The position numbers and the translations under genes were made by a program. The notes beneath the pieces were generated by a model, which saw only the letters and a list, made by a program, of their open reading frames with translations, searched no databases and was not told the DNA's origin. Of a stretch of DNA of 64,000 nucleotides, positions 1 to 10,352 are shown in pieces. Origin of the DNA: Burkholderia gladioli (GTDB lineage: Bacteria; Pseudomonadota; Gammaproteobacteria; Burkholderiales; Burkholderiaceae); contig NZ_CP009323.1 in the NCBI RefSeq assembly GCF_000959725.1, positions 2,728,001-2,792,000 on the forward strand, in the 5' to 3' direction. Positions within the stretch are counted from its first letter, which is position 1; each line of letters begins with the position of its first letter.

Positions 1-699
1 GAGCTTGCCGTGGCGCAGCTTGGGCAGGTTGCGCAGCACGATGTCGCGCGCGGTTTCCTGCGATTCGACCGCCGCCACCTGCTTGATCACCAGGTTGCGG
101 TAGCACTCGTCGAGATCGGCATCGGGATCGTAGAAATCGGCGCGCGCGAGCAGGTAGCCGGACAAGGCGAACAGGCTGTCGGCCAGCGCCTGCTGCTCGA
201 TGCGGCGCGCCTGCCAGCGCGACACCAGGGTGGCCCAGTAGGTATACCAGAGGCCGCCGGCGAGGATCCAGGCCGCGTTGACCAGCGCCTCGAGCGGCGT
301 GAAGCTGTCCTCCAGCGTCATCACCATCATGAACAGGGTGGCGAAGCTGATCTGCGGCCAGCGGTTGCCGTACACCACGATCAGCGACAGCACGAAGGTG
401 AGCGGCACGATGGTCAGCCACAGCGCGAAGATGTTCGGCGTGGCCAGGCCGGTGGCCAGCGCCGACAGGAAGCCGATCACGCTGCACGCGAGCATTTCGT
501 TGTGCTTGTACTTGAGCGGACCCGGCATGTCGACCACGCAGGCGCCCAGCGCGCCGGTGGCGATGGTGAAGCCGAGGTCGCGTTCGTGGAACACGATCAG
601 GCAGAGCACGGCCGGCAGGGACACGCCGACGGCGATTCGCAGGCCGCCGAAGAAATACTGGCTGTACAGGAACTTCCTGATTTCGATCGAATAGCGCAT
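1..699 (-). CDS. FUSC-family membrane transporter, N-terminal part (gene continues past the left edge)
   Basis: The reverse strand reads from an ATG at 699 without a stop to base 1, giving the first 233 residues. They begin MRYSIEIRKF and show several hydrophobic segments separated by short loops, for example VGVSLPAVLCLIV, FTIATGALGACVV and FALWLTIVPLTFVLSLIVVY. This is the N-terminal membrane half of the YccS/YhfK/aromatic-acid-exporter (FUSC) type. The end of the visible part (SRWQARRIEQQALADSLFAL) looks like the start of the cytoplasmic linker. The gene is divergent from recC with about 160 bp between them. Substrate is unknown; family membership is inferred from the pattern only. Confidence 0.75.
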   Translation of the reverse strand, partial: MRYSIEIRKFLYSQYFFGGLRIAVGVSLPAVLCLIVFHERDLGFTIATGALGACVVDMPGPLKYKHNEMLACSVIGFLSALATGLATPNIFALWLTIVPLTFVLSLIVVYGNRWPQISFATLFMMVMTLEDSFTPLEALVNAAWILAGGLWYTYWATLVSRWQARRIEQQALADSLFALSGYLLARADFYDPDADLDECYRNLVIKQVAAVESQETARDIVLRNLPKLRHGKL

Positions 700-862
700 C
701 GAGGACGGGTTGAGGAAACGGCGCGGGGGGACGGACGAGTCTATCGTATTTCCCCGGGCCGGCCGTCTGGCCGTTCTCCGAATATCCGGGCGCGGGCGCG
801 TTTGCTATCCTTGGCGCTTCCTGCGCGGTTTCGTGCCGCGCCTCGTCCGTCGCGCCGCCCGC

Positions 863-3800
863 ATGCTCCATCTCTTCTTCTCGAACCGCCACGAAACCCT
901 CGCCGATGCGCTGATCGAGCATCTCGCCTCGCATCCGGGCGCGGCGGGCCCGTGGGCGCGCCAGCAGGTGATCGTGCCGAGCGCGGCGCTGCGGCGGCGG
1001 CTCGAGCTCGACATCGCCGGGCGGCACGGCATTTGCGCCAACCTCGAGTTCAGCTACCTGGCGCAGTGGCTGTGGACGCAGATCGGCCAGGTGCTGCGCG
1101 TGCCGCCGCGCTCGCCGTTCGCGCCGGACCGGCTGGTGTGGCGCTGCTACCGGCTGCTGTCGGAGGCGGCGGATTCGATGGATTCGGCGGACGAGGGCGG
1201 CGCTCATGGCGGTCTCGACGAAGCCGGCGCAGCGCACGGCGCGGCGCCCTGGCTCGCCTCGCCGCGACTCGCGGCCTATCTGGCGGCGGCCGATGCGCCG
1301 ATGCGCTACGAGCTGGCCCATCGGCTCGCCTCGGTGTTCGACCACTACCTGACCTACCGGCCCGAATGGCTGGCTGCCTGGCGCGACGGCGGCTCGATCT
1401 TCGCTTTGGAGGGCACGCCTTCGCGCGGCGCCGAGGCCGCGCGCGACGACGAGCACTGGCAGGCCGCGCTGTGGCGCGCGCTGGTGGCCGAGCTGGCCGA
1501 GGACGGCGAGCCGCCCGCGCATCGTTTCCTGCGCGAGGCGCCCGCGCTCGCGCCCGACGCGCGCACGCTGGCCGCCTGGCCCGACGCGGTCAGCGTGTTC
1601 GCGCTGCCGACCATGCCGCCGCTGCACGTCGCGCTGCTGCGCGAGCTGTCGCGCTGGATCGACGTGCGGATCTACGCGCTCAATCCCTGCCGCGAATTCT
1701 GGTTCGACATCGTCAGCGCCGCGCGCGTCGAGTCGCTCGACGCGGCCGGCCAGCTCGACTACCAGCAGGTCGGCCATCCGCTGCTGGCCGAGTGGGGGCG
1801 CCAGACCCAGGCGCAGCTGCACATGCTGCACGAGCTGACCGAAACCGCCGCCGCCACCGATGCCGCGCAATACGACGGCTTCGCCGGCGACACCTGGCTG
1901 GCGCGGATCCAGAACGCGATCCTCGATCTGCAGCCCGAGGCCGAGCTGGGGCCGCCGCCGGCCGAGCGCGGCATCGAGGTGCATGTCTGCCACGGCCTGG
2001 CGCGCCAGCTCGAGGTGCTGCACGACCGGCTGCTGGCCGCCTTCGCCGAGGACCCGACGCTCGCGCCTTCGGACGTATTGGTGGCGGTGGCCGACCTGGC
2101 CGCGGCCGGCCCGCTGATCGACGCGGTGTTCGGCACCGCCGCCTCGCAGGAGGCCGCGCGCGTGCCGTACCGGATCACCGGGCTGCCGCCCTCGCAGGCC
2201 AACCCGGTGGCGCGCGTGCTGCTCGACTGGCTGGCCTTGCCCGATCGCGAGGTGGGCGCACCCGAGTTGGTGGAGTGGCTGCGCGTGGACGCGGTGGCGG
2301 CCCGCTACGGCATCGACGCGGCCGCGCTCGAGACCGTGCAGACCTGGCTCGCCGCGGCCGGCGCGCGTCGCGGGCTGGCGGCCGCGAACGATGCCGCGGG
2401 CGGCGCGGTGGACGGCGACGCCGTCCCGGTGCGCCGCCACACCTTCGCCGATGCGCTGGCGCGGCTGTTCCTCGGCTACGCGATGCCCGATGGTGCCGCG
2501 CCGATCGGCGCCTACCTGCCGGTGGATGGCCCTGAGGGCGGCGAAGCCGAACTGCTGGGCCGGCTCGCGCGCTTCACCGACGATCTCGACTGGTTCGCCG
2601 GCCGCATCGCCGGCGAGGAAACACCCGAAGCCTGGGGCGAGATCTTCGCCGATGCGCTGGCGCGCTTCTTCGATTCGGGCGCGGCCCACGCGGACGCCTT
2701 GTCGGGCGTGCGCGACGCGCTCGACGCGCTGGTCGCGACGATCCGCGAGGGCGCGCGCGACCTGCCGGTGCCGGCCGCCGTGATGCGCGCCGGTTTCGCC
2801 GCCGCGCTCGACGATCCGGCGCGCGGCGGCGTGCCCTGGGGCGGCGTGACCTTCTCCTCGCTGACCAGCCTGCGCGGCCTGCCGTATCGCGTGGTCTGCC
2901 TGGTCGGGATGGACGACGGCGTGCTGCCGAGCCTGGCGCGCGCCGACGAATTCGACCTGATGGCGGTGTTCGCCAAGCTCGGCGATCGCCAGCGCCGCGA
3001 CGACGAGCGCAACCTGTTCCTCGACCTGCTGCTGGCCGCGCGCGACCGGCTGCTGATCACCTACACGGGCCGCAGCATCCGCGACAACGCGCCCTTGCCG
3101 CCGGCCGCCCTGGTCGACGAGCTGCTCGACTACGTGGCCGAGGTCACGGCCGGGCCGGGCGCGGCGCCGGCCGCGATCGAGGCGGCGCGGCGCGCCTTCG
3201 TGATCGAGCATCCGCTGCAGCCGTTCTCGGCCGACTACTTCGAGACCGGAGGGCGGCTCTATTCCTACGACGCCGAACGCGCCACGCTGGCCGGCCAGCT
3301 CGCGCGCGGCGCGACCGGGGACGTGCCGCCGTTCTTCGCCGCGCCGCTGCCGCCCGAGCCCGAGGCGCCGGTGGCCTTCGGCGACTTCGAGCGCTTCTGG
3401 CGCCATCCGGCGCGCGCGCTGCTGCGCGACCGGCTCGGCGTCGCGCTGTTCGACGCGCAGGCCGAGCTGATCGACACCGAACCCTTCGCGCTCGACTACG
3501 CGGGCAGCGATGCGCTGGCCGCGCGCGTGCTGCCGATGTTCGTCGAGAGCGTCGAGCATGGCGCCGGCGAGAGCGTGGGCGAACTCGCGCGCCGCGTGGC
3601 CGAGGCGAGCCCCGAGATGCCGGGCGGCGCGACCGGCGCGGTGTGGCGCGAGCAGGCGCTCGGCGCGCTTGACCGGCTGGCCGGCAAGGTGCGGCTCGCG
3701 CTGGAGGCGGGCGCCGAGCGGCGCGCCTTCGCGCTGGAGATCACGCCGGCCTGGCCGCAGGGCGAGATGCCCTGGTTCGGCGCCGAGGATGCGGCACTGG

Positions 3801-4291
3801 CGGCCGATGCGCTGCGCGCGCCGCTTTCGCTGCACGGCACGCTGAACCGGCTCACGCCCGCCGGGCAGGTGATCTACCGCTACGCGCGGCCCGGCGCGCG
3901 CGATCATCTGTCGGCCTGGCTCGCGCACCTGGTCTATTGCGCGATCGATCCGGGCGGCCCGCGCCGCACGCGGTGGTTCGGCAGCGGCGAGGGTTTCGAA
4001 TTCGCGCCGGTGGCCGACCCGCTCGCGCATCTCGCGCCGCTGGCCGCGCTGTTCCGCGCCGGCCGCCGCATGCCGCTGCGCTTCTTCCCGAAGAGCGCCT
4101 GGGCGCTGGTCGCGGAAGGCGAGGCCAAGGCCGCCGGCGTGTGGATCAACGAGCGCGTGGCCAGCGAGGCCGACGACGCGGCGCTCGCGATCGTCTGGCG
4201 CGGCAGGAATCTTTCGCTCGACGCGCCGTTCCCGGCGCTCGCGCGCCTGGTCTTCACGCCGCTCGCCGAGCACCTCAGGAGCGAGGCATGA
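863..4291 (+). CDS. recC: Exodeoxyribonuclease V subunit gamma (RecC)
   Basis: RecC is the Chi-recognition subunit of the RecBCD helicase-nuclease that processes double-strand DNA ends for RecA. The reading frame opens at 710, but the ATG at 863 starts the conserved sequence MLHLFFSNRHETLADAL, so it is chosen as the start and gives 1142 residues, close to the roughly 1120 of E. coli RecC. Recognisable blocks include the inactive helicase-like segment VTFSSLTSLRGLPYRVVCL around residue 660 and GMDDGVLPSLARADEFDLM just after it. Its TGA overlaps the recB ATG (ATGA at 4288-4291), so translation is coupled. Confidence 0.95.
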   Translation: MLHLFFSNRHETLADALIEHLASHPGAAGPWARQQVIVPSAALRRRLELDIAGRHGICANLEFSYLAQWLWTQIGQVLRVPPRSPFAPDRLVWRCYRLLSEAADSMDSADEGGAHGGLDEAGAAHGAAPWLASPRLAAYLAAADAPMRYELAHRLASVFDHYLTYRPEWLAAWRDGGSIFALEGTPSRGAEAARDDEHWQAALWRALVAELAEDGEPPAHRFLREAPALAPDARTLAAWPDAVSVFALPTMPPLHVALLRELSRWIDVRIYALNPCREFWFDIVSAARVESLDAAGQLDYQQVGHPLLAEWGRQTQAQLHMLHELTETAAATDAAQYDGFAGDTWLARIQNAILDLQPEAELGPPPAERGIEVHVCHGLARQLEVLHDRLLAAFAEDPTLAPSDVLVAVADLAAAGPLIDAVFGTAASQEAARVPYRITGLPPSQANPVARVLLDWLALPDREVGAPELVEWLRVDAVAARYGIDAAALETVQTWLAAAGARRGLAAANDAAGGAVDGDAVPVRRHTFADALARLFLGYAMPDGAAPIGAYLPVDGPEGGEAELLGRLARFTDDLDWFAGRIAGEETPEAWGEIFADALARFFDSGAAHADALSGVRDALDALVATIREGARDLPVPAAVMRAGFAAALDDPARGGVPWGGVTFSSLTSLRGLPYRVVCLVGMDDGVLPSLARADEFDLMAVFAKLGDRQRRDDERNLFLDLLLAARDRLLITYTGRSIRDNAPLPPAALVDELLDYVAEVTAGPGAAPAAIEAARRAFVIEHPLQPFSADYFETGGRLYSYDAERATLAGQLARGATGDVPPFFAAPLPPEPEAPVAFGDFERFWRHPARALLRDRLGVALFDAQAELIDTEPFALDYAGSDALAARVLPMFVESVEHGAGESVGELARRVAEASPEMPGGATGAVWREQALGALDRLAGKVRLALEAGAERRAFALEITPAWPQGEMPWFGAEDAALAADALRAPLSLHGTLNRLTPAGQVIYRYARPGARDHLSAWLAHLVYCAIDPGGPRRTRWFGSGEGFEFAPVADPLAHLAPLAALFRAGRRMPLRFFPKSAWALVAEGEAKAAGVWINERVASEADDAALAIVWRGRNLSLDAPFPALARLVFTPLAEHLRSEA

Positions 4292-7200
4292 GCACCGCCA
4301 TCGCTGCCTCGCAGGCGCCCCAGGAGCTCGACGTCTTCGCCTGCGCGCTGGACGGGGTGAACCAGATCGAGGCCTCGGCCGGCACCGGCAAGACCTGGAA
4401 CATCTGCGCGCTCTATGTGCGCCTGCTGCTCGAACACGACCTGCAGGCCGACCAGATCCTGGTGGTGACCTTCACCAAGGCCGCCACCGCCGAGCTGCAC
4501 GAGCGGATCCGAGGACGGCTCGCGCAGCTCGCGCACGCGCTGGAGACCGGCGATGACGGCGGCGATCCGTTTGTCGCGCGCTTGTTCGAGACCACGCTCG
4601 GCGAGGGCAGCGACGGCGGTGGCGACGATGACGGCAGCGGAATCGATGCCGAAACCGCCGCCAAGCGAATCCGCCGCGCGCTGCGCGGCTTCGACCAGGC
4701 GGCGATCCACACCATTCACGCGTTCTGCCAGCGCGCGTTGCAGGAAGCGCCGTTCGCGGCCGCCATGCCGTTCGCCTTCGAGATGGAGGCCGACGACGCG
4801 GTGCTGCGCTTCGAGCTGGCGGCCGAGTTCTGGCGCACGCGCGTCGAGCCGGTGGCGGCCGCGCATCCCGGCTTCGCGGCCTGGCTGGTCGCGCATCGCG
4901 CCGGACCGGAAGCGCTCGACGCGCAGCTCGCGCGGCGCCTGAAGAAACCGCTGGCCGCGCTGCGCTTCGACGGCCTGCCCGATCCGCACGCGCAGGGCGT
5001 GGATTTCGACGCGGCGCTGCGGGCCAGCCACGCGGCGGCGGCCGCGTTGTGGCAGGCCGAGCGCGCGGCGATCGCCGGCGTGCTGGAGCTGGCGCAGGCT
5101 TCCTTGAACCAGCGCTCGCACAAGCCCGAGGCGGTGGCCGACGCGCTGGCCGCCTGGGGCGCCTATTTCAACGAGGCGGCCGGCGCGCTGGCACCGGCCG
5201 CCTTGCCCAAGCCGGCCCTGAAGCTCACCCGCGGCGTGCTGGAAAAGGCCACCAAGAAGGGCGGCGCCACGCCCGAGCATCCGTTCTTCGAGGCGGCCGA
5301 GGCGCTGGAGGCCGCGCTGGCCGCCGCCGAGGCCGCGCAGCGCGCGCGCTGGCTGGCGCTGATCGCCGACTGGCTGGCCGAGGCGCCGGCGCGTCTCGCC
5401 GAGAAGAAGCGCACGCGCCGCGTGGTCTCCTTCGACGACCTGATCGCCAACCTGTATCACGCGCTCGAGGCGCATCCCTGGCTCGCCGACACGCTGCGCC
5501 GCCGCTACCCGGCCGCGCTGATCGACGAGTTCCAGGACACCGACCCGCTGCAGTTCGCGATCTTCGACCGGATCTTCGCGCCGGCCGGGCCGCTGTTCCT
5601 GGTCGGCGATCCGAAGCAGGCGATCTACAGCTTCCGCGCGGCCGACCTGCACACCTACCTGGCCGCGCGCGAGCGGGCCGGCGCGCGCTACACGCTGGCG
5701 GTGAACCAGCGCTCGACGCCGGCCATCGTCGAGGCCTGCAACCGCGTGTTCGGCGCGAACCCGCGCGCCTTCGTGCTGGACGGCCTCGACTACCAGCCGG
5801 TGCGCGCCGGCACGCGGCAGCGCGCGCCCTTCGTCGACGGCACCGATCCGCGCGCCGGCAGCGGCGATTTCCGGATCTGGATGCTGCCCGACGGCGACCA
5901 GGCGCTGGGCAAGCGCGACGCGCAATGGCAGGCCGCGCAGGCCTGCGCCGCCGAGATTGCGCGCCTGATGCGCGGCGCGCGCGAGGGCGCGGTGCGACTC
6001 GGCGAGGCCGCGCTCACGCCGGCCGATATCGCCGTGCTGGTGCAGACCCACCGGCAGGGCAGCATCGTCAAGCGCGTGCTGGCCGCCTGGGGGATCGGCA
6101 GCGTCGAGCTCGCGCAGGCCTCGGTGTTCGCCACGCTCGACGCCGAGCAGCTCGAGCGCGTGCTGGCCGCCATCGATGCGCCGGGCGACCTGCGCCGGCT
6201 GCGCGCGGCGCTCGCCACCGACTGGTTCGGGCTCGACGCGGCGGCGCTGTGGCGGCTGGAGCAGGGCGAGGCGGCGCCCGGCGCGGCCGCCGATGATGCC
6301 GACGCGATGAGCTGGGTCGAGCGCTTCTCGCGCTATCGCCTGCTCTGGCGCGAACGCGGTTTCGCGGTGATGTGGCGCAGCTTCGCGCGCGAGCTGCGGA
6401 TCGCCGAGCGGCTGATCGGCGGCGCCGACGGCGAGCGGCGCGTGACCGACATCAACCACCTGGCCGAGCTGACCCAGGCGCGTGCCTCGGCGCAGCCCGG
6501 TATCGCGCCGACGCTGCGCTGGCTGGCCGCGCAGCGTGCGGTGGGCGGCGGCGAGGACGCGCAATTGCGGCTCGAATCGGATCGCAACCTGGTGCAGATC
6601 GTCACCGTGCACAAGTCCAAGGGCCTCGAATACGCGGTGGTGTTCTGTCCGTTCCTGAACGATGGGCGCTTGCACGAGCCGCGCGAGGATGCCCTGCCCG
6701 ATGCGCGCGAGTATCACGACGAGGCCGGCGCGGCGGTGCTCCATTACGGCTGCGACGAGGCGGCCGCCGAGCTGGCCGCCACGCAGGCGCGTCGCGAGCA
6801 GGCGGCCGAACGCGCGCGGCTGGTCTATGTCGCGCTCACGCGCGCGGTGCATCGCTGCTACCTGGTGGCGGGCGTCTACCAGTCGGCGCGTTCGACGCGC
6901 GAGGCGCGCCGCAGCGTGCTGAACTGGCTGGTCGGCGGCGCCGGCCACGGCTTCGACACCTGGCTCGAGACACCGCCCGAGGCCGAGGAATTGGCCGCGA
7001 GCTGGCGTGCGTTGGCCACCGGCCCGATCTCGATCGCGCCGCTGCCGGGCGTGAGCGCACGCACGCCGCTGGCGGCCGGCCACGATGCCGAACGGCTCGG
7101 CGGCGCGCGCCAGGCCGCGCGCTTTTTGCGCGACGCCTGGCGCATCGCCAGCTTCAGCTCGCTGACGGCCTCGATCGCGCGCGAGCAGGAAGGCATCGCG

Positions 7201-8043
7201 GCCGTGCCCGACGAGGCGCTGCGTCCCGATCACGATGCGCTCGCCGCCGCCGTTGATCCGGTGCCGCGCATCGACGGCGGCGGCGAGCGCGCCATGCAAC
7301 CCAATCCCGACGATATCGTTGGTTTCCCGCGCGGCGCGGCGGCCGGCGAGTGCCTGCACCTGCTGTTCGAGCTGAGCGACTTCGGCGACGCCAGCGGCTG
7401 GGACGAAGCCGCGCGGCGCGCGCTGCACGAGCGGCCGGTGGAAGCCGAGCCCGAGCTGGCCAAGCGGCTGCCGGCGATGATGACGCGCATGCTGGCCGAG
7501 GTGGTCGCCACCGAGCTGGTGCCCGGCATGCAGCTCGCCGCGATCGATCCGGGCCGGCGCCTGAACGAGATGGAATTCCTGTTCCCGGCCGCCGCGCTCG
7601 ATTTCGCGGCGCTGCGTGCGTTGCTGGTCGAGCACGGCTATCCCGACGTGGCGCTCGAATCGGGTACGCTCGCGGGTTTCTTCAAGGGCTTCATCGACAT
7701 GATCGTCGAGCACGACGGCCGCTTCTGGATCGTCGACTGGAAGTCGAACCATCTTGGCGCGACCCCCGACGCCTATGGGCCGGCCGCGCTCGATGCGGCG
7801 ATGGCCGACCACGCCTATCACCTGCAGGCGCTGCTCTATACCGTCGCGCTGCATCGCTACCTGCGCGTGCGCCTGCCCGGCTACGACTACGACAGCCACA
7901 TGGCCGGGTATCTCTACCTTTTCGTGCGCGGCGTGCGTCCCGGCTGGTCGAGCGGCGGGCGGCCCTCGGGCGTGCATGCGCGGCGGCCCTCGCGCGAGCT
8001 GGTCGAGGCGCTCGACGCGCTGATGCGCAAGGAGCGCGCATGA
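4288..8043 (+). CDS. recB: Exodeoxyribonuclease V subunit beta (RecB)
   Basis: RecB is the 3'-5' SF1 helicase and the only nuclease of the RecBCD complex. The protein is 1251 residues. The Walker A motif lies in IEASAGTGKTWNI at about residues 29-41, the TFTKAA motif Ia follows near residue 64, the DExx box is in LIDEFQDTDPLQF near residue 412, and GDPKQAIYSFRAAD follows. A UvrD-type C-terminal helicase motif VTVHKSKGLEY is near residue 773. The RecB nuclease motif is seen in the last 150 residues as FWIVDWKSNHLG. The start at 4288 overlaps the recC stop and the end overlaps recD, both as ATGA. All catalytic motifs appear intact. Confidence 0.95.
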   Translation: MSTAIAASQAPQELDVFACALDGVNQIEASAGTGKTWNICALYVRLLLEHDLQADQILVVTFTKAATAELHERIRGRLAQLAHALETGDDGGDPFVARLFETTLGEGSDGGGDDDGSGIDAETAAKRIRRALRGFDQAAIHTIHAFCQRALQEAPFAAAMPFAFEMEADDAVLRFELAAEFWRTRVEPVAAAHPGFAAWLVAHRAGPEALDAQLARRLKKPLAALRFDGLPDPHAQGVDFDAALRASHAAAAALWQAERAAIAGVLELAQASLNQRSHKPEAVADALAAWGAYFNEAAGALAPAALPKPALKLTRGVLEKATKKGGATPEHPFFEAAEALEAALAAAEAAQRARWLALIADWLAEAPARLAEKKRTRRVVSFDDLIANLYHALEAHPWLADTLRRRYPAALIDEFQDTDPLQFAIFDRIFAPAGPLFLVGDPKQAIYSFRAADLHTYLAARERAGARYTLAVNQRSTPAIVEACNRVFGANPRAFVLDGLDYQPVRAGTRQRAPFVDGTDPRAGSGDFRIWMLPDGDQALGKRDAQWQAAQACAAEIARLMRGAREGAVRLGEAALTPADIAVLVQTHRQGSIVKRVLAAWGIGSVELAQASVFATLDAEQLERVLAAIDAPGDLRRLRAALATDWFGLDAAALWRLEQGEAAPGAAADDADAMSWVERFSRYRLLWRERGFAVMWRSFARELRIAERLIGGADGERRVTDINHLAELTQARASAQPGIAPTLRWLAAQRAVGGGEDAQLRLESDRNLVQIVTVHKSKGLEYAVVFCPFLNDGRLHEPREDALPDAREYHDEAGAAVLHYGCDEAAAELAATQARREQAAERARLVYVALTRAVHRCYLVAGVYQSARSTREARRSVLNWLVGGAGHGFDTWLETPPEAEELAASWRALATGPISIAPLPGVSARTPLAAGHDAERLGGARQAARFLRDAWRIASFSSLTASIAREQEGIAAVPDEALRPDHDALAAAVDPVPRIDGGGERAMQPNPDDIVGFPRGAAAGECLHLLFELSDFGDASGWDEAARRALHERPVEAEPELAKRLPAMMTRMLAEVVATELVPGMQLAAIDPGRRLNEMEFLFPAAALDFAALRALLVEHGYPDVALESGTLAGFFKGFIDMIVEHDGRFWIVDWKSNHLGATPDAYGPAALDAAMADHAYHLQALLYTVALHRYLRVRLPGYDYDSHMAGYLYLFVRGVRPGWSSGGRPSGVHARRPSRELVEALDALMRKERA

Positions 8044-10352
8044 AGGACCTGACCGAACCGTTCGGCTTCGTCGGCGGGCTGGCCGAACGCCTGCCCGAGC
8101 CGGCCGATTTCGGGCTCACGCTGGCCGAGGGTTTCGCGCGCCGGATCGGCATGCTGTCGCGCCGGCTGGGCGCTGCCCCCGATGCCGCGCGCTGGGCCGC
8201 GCGCGCCGCCTTCGCGGCCAGCCGCGCGACCGCCGCCGGCCACGTCTGCATCTCGCTGGCGGCGCTCGCCGAACGCTACGCCACCACGCTCGACGCGGTG
8301 CGCGCCGAGCTGGCCGCCAGCGGCGTGGCCGCCTTCGGCCGCGCGCCGCGCGGCGCCGATTGCCCGCTGGTGGTGGATGGGGAAGGGCGGCTTTATCTCG
8401 CGCGCTATTACGACTACGAGACGCGCCTGGCCGATGCGCTGGTGATGCACGCGGGCGCGGCCTCGCAAGTGGGCGAGGCCGCGTTCTCGCCTGTCGCGCT
8501 GCGCGAGAGCCTCGAGCGCTTCTTCGCGGCGCCGCGCGCCGGCGAGATCGACTGGCAGCGCGTCGCCGCCCTGGTCGCGCTGGGCGGGCGGGTGACGATC
8601 GTCAGCGGCGGCCCCGGCACCGGCAAGACCACCACCGTGGTGGGCGTGATCGCCTGCCTGGTGGAGATGCAGCCAACGCTGCGGATCGCGCTGGCCGCGC
8701 CGACCGGCAAGGCCGCGCAGCGCATGCAGGAAGCCCTGCATGCGCGCGCCTCGGGCCTGCCGCCGGAACTCGCGGCGCGCCTGCCGCAAATCTCCTACAC
8801 GCTGCATCGCCTGCTCGGCTGGCTGCCGGGCGGGCGCTTCCGCCATCATCGCGACAATCCGCTGCCTTACGAGCTGGTGGTGGTCGACGAGGCCTCGATG
8901 ATCGATGTCGCCCTCGCCGCGCACCTGCTCGACGCGCTGGCGCCGGGCGCGCGGCTGGTGCTGCTCGGCGACAAGGACCAGCTCGCCGCCGTCGAGGCCG
9001 GCGCCGTGTTCGCCGAGCTGAGCGCGCGGCCGGCCTTCAGCGCGGCGGGCTGCCGGCGCATCGCGCAGGCGCTGGGCGTCGAGGTGGCGGACTTCGTGGC
9101 GGCGCTGCCGGCGGAGGCGGGCGGGCCGCCGGTGCTGGCTGGAGCGGCACCTGATGCGGTGACGCCGCCCGCCAGGCCGGCTTCGACGACCACGCGCGCG
9201 ACGGCGCGCGGCAAGCGCAAGGCGCGTGACGAAGCGGACCCGTCGCCGGCGCAGGCTTCCCTGTTCGATTTCGACGAGGCGCCGATCGTCGAGCCGGTCG
9301 CGCTGCCCGCGGTATCGATCGACAGCTTCGCGGGCGCGCCGCTCGATGCCTGGATCGAGCCCGAGGAACTGGGCTGGCTCGATGCCTGGCGGATCGACGA
9401 GCAGGATGTCGCGGGCGCCGCGATGAATCGGGAGGCGCGAACTTGGGTGCCGGGGACCGGACTCGAACCGGCACCTCCCGTCGGCGCCATCTCCCCCCTG
9501 GCCGACTGCGTCGTCTGGCTCGAACGCAACTACCGCTTCGGCCTCGATTCGCCGATCGGCCGGCTGTCGCTGGCGATCCGCCGCGGCGCGGCGCAAGACG
9601 CGCTCGATGCCTTGTCGACTGAAGCCGGCGCCGCCGCGCGTTACTACGACGACAGCGGCGACGCCTTGTCCGTGGCCACCATCGAGCGCCTCGCGCACGG
9701 TTTCGACGCCTATGGCGAGGCCTTGCGCGCGGCGCTCGCCACGGCCGAGCCCGATCCGCTGCCGCTGTTCGACGCGCTGAACCGCTTCCGCATCCTGTGC
9801 GCCACCCGCAGCGGCGCGCGCGGCGCCGACGAGGTCAACCAGCGCGTCGCCGCCCAGGTGCGTCGCGCGGTGCGCGTGCCGCTCGCGGTCGGCGCGCACT
9901 GGTTCGCGGGCCGGCCCGTGATGGTCACGCGCAACGACTACGCGCTCGGCCTGTTCAACGGCGATATCGGCATCGCGCTGCCCGATGCGCGCGGCGCGCT
10001 GCGGGTCTGGTTCCGCGGCGCCGACGGGCAGGCACGCGCGGTCTCGCCGGCCGCGCTGCCGCCCCACGATACGGCCTTCGCGCTGACGGTCCACAAGTCG
10101 CAGGGTTCGGAGTTCGACGAGGCGGCGCTGGTCCTGCCGGCCGCGTTCGGGCGCGTGCTGTCGCGCGAGCTGGTCTATACCGCGATCACGCGCGCGCGTT
10201 CACGGGTGCAGGTGATCGGGCCGCGCACGGTGCTGGCGCAGGCGATCGCCACGCGCACCCAGCGCGACTCGGGCCTTGCCGCGCGGATCGCCGAGGCCGC
10301 CGCGCGGCACGCAGGCGCCGACAAGACAGTCGATCAGGAGAACGGAACATGA
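8040..10352 (+). CDS. recD: Exodeoxyribonuclease V subunit alpha (RecD), with a long internal linker
   Basis: RecD is the 5'-3' SF1 helicase of RecBCD. At 770 residues it is about 160 longer than the 608 of E. coli RecD. Walker A is [10 protein letters not shown] near residue 192, the DEAS box is [11 protein letters not shown] near residue 282, and the C-terminal motifs [15 protein letters not shown] and [11 protein letters not shown] are intact. The extra length is a low-complexity, Ala/Pro-rich stretch at about residues 340-485 between the helicase blocks. It contains the peptide [11 protein letters not shown], which is what a reverse-strand tRNA 3' end looks like when translated (see 9446-9473). 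The helicase core looks functional; the linker is the oddity. The start overlaps recB by ATGA and the end overlaps arfB in the same way. Confidence 0.93.
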   Translation: MKDLTEPFGFVGGLAERLPEPADFGLTLAEGFARRIGMLSRRLGAAPDAARWAARAAFAASRATAAGHVCISLAALAERYATTLDAVRAELAASGVAAFGRAPRGADCPLVVDGEGRLYLARYYDYETRLADALVMHAGAASQVGEAAFSPVALRESLERFFAAPRAGEIDWQRVAALVALGGRVTIVSGGPGTGKTTTVVGVIACLVEMQPTLRIALAAPTGKAAQRMQEALHARASGLPPELAARLPQISYTLHRLLGWLPGGRFRHHRDNPLPYELVVVDEASMIDVALAAHLLDALAPGARLVLLGDKDQLAAVEAGAVFAELSARPAFSAAGCRRIAQALGVEVADFVAALPAEAGGPPVLAGAAPDAVTPPARPASTTTRATARGKRKARDEADPSPAQASLFDFDEAPIVEPVALPAVSIDSFAGAPLDAWIEPEELGWLDAWRIDEQDVAGAAMNREARTWVPGTGLEPAPPVGAISPLADCVVWLERNYRFGLDSPIGRLSLAIRRGAAQDALDALSTEAGAAARYYDDSGDALSVATIERLAHGFDAYGEALRAALATAEPDPLPLFDALNRFRILCATRSGARGADEVNQRVAAQVRRAVRVPLAVGAHWFAGRPVMVTRNDYALGLFNGDIGIALPDARGALRVWFRGADGQARAVSPAALPPHDTAFALTVHKSQGSEFDEAALVLPAAFGRVLSRELVYTAITRARSRVQVIGPRTVLAQAIATRTQRDSGLAARIAEAAARHAGADKTVDQENGT
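9446..9473 (-). repeat. Antisense copy of the tRNA-Leu 3' end inside recD
   Basis: Read on the reverse strand, these 28 bases are identical to 26662-26689, the T arm, acceptor strand and CC of tRNA-Leu(UAA). The identity stops at both ends, so this is a fragment, not a tRNA gene. It lies in frame within the non-conserved RecD linker and is flanked by the 7-base inverted repeat 9429-9435 / 9474-9480 (CGGGAGG / CCTCCCG). It may be a scar of, or a secondary target for, an element that uses tRNA-Leu as its attachment site; that is inference. Confidence 0.85.

Noticed and set aside
3934..7977. 1347-residue reverse frame opposite recB
   Set aside because: High-GC shadow of recB: low-complexity Arg/Ala/Gly/His composition and no domain; recB motifs are clear on the plus strand.
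9446..9473. A functional tRNA gene within recD
   Set aside because: Only the T arm and the 3' acceptor strand are present; there is no anticodon or D arm.
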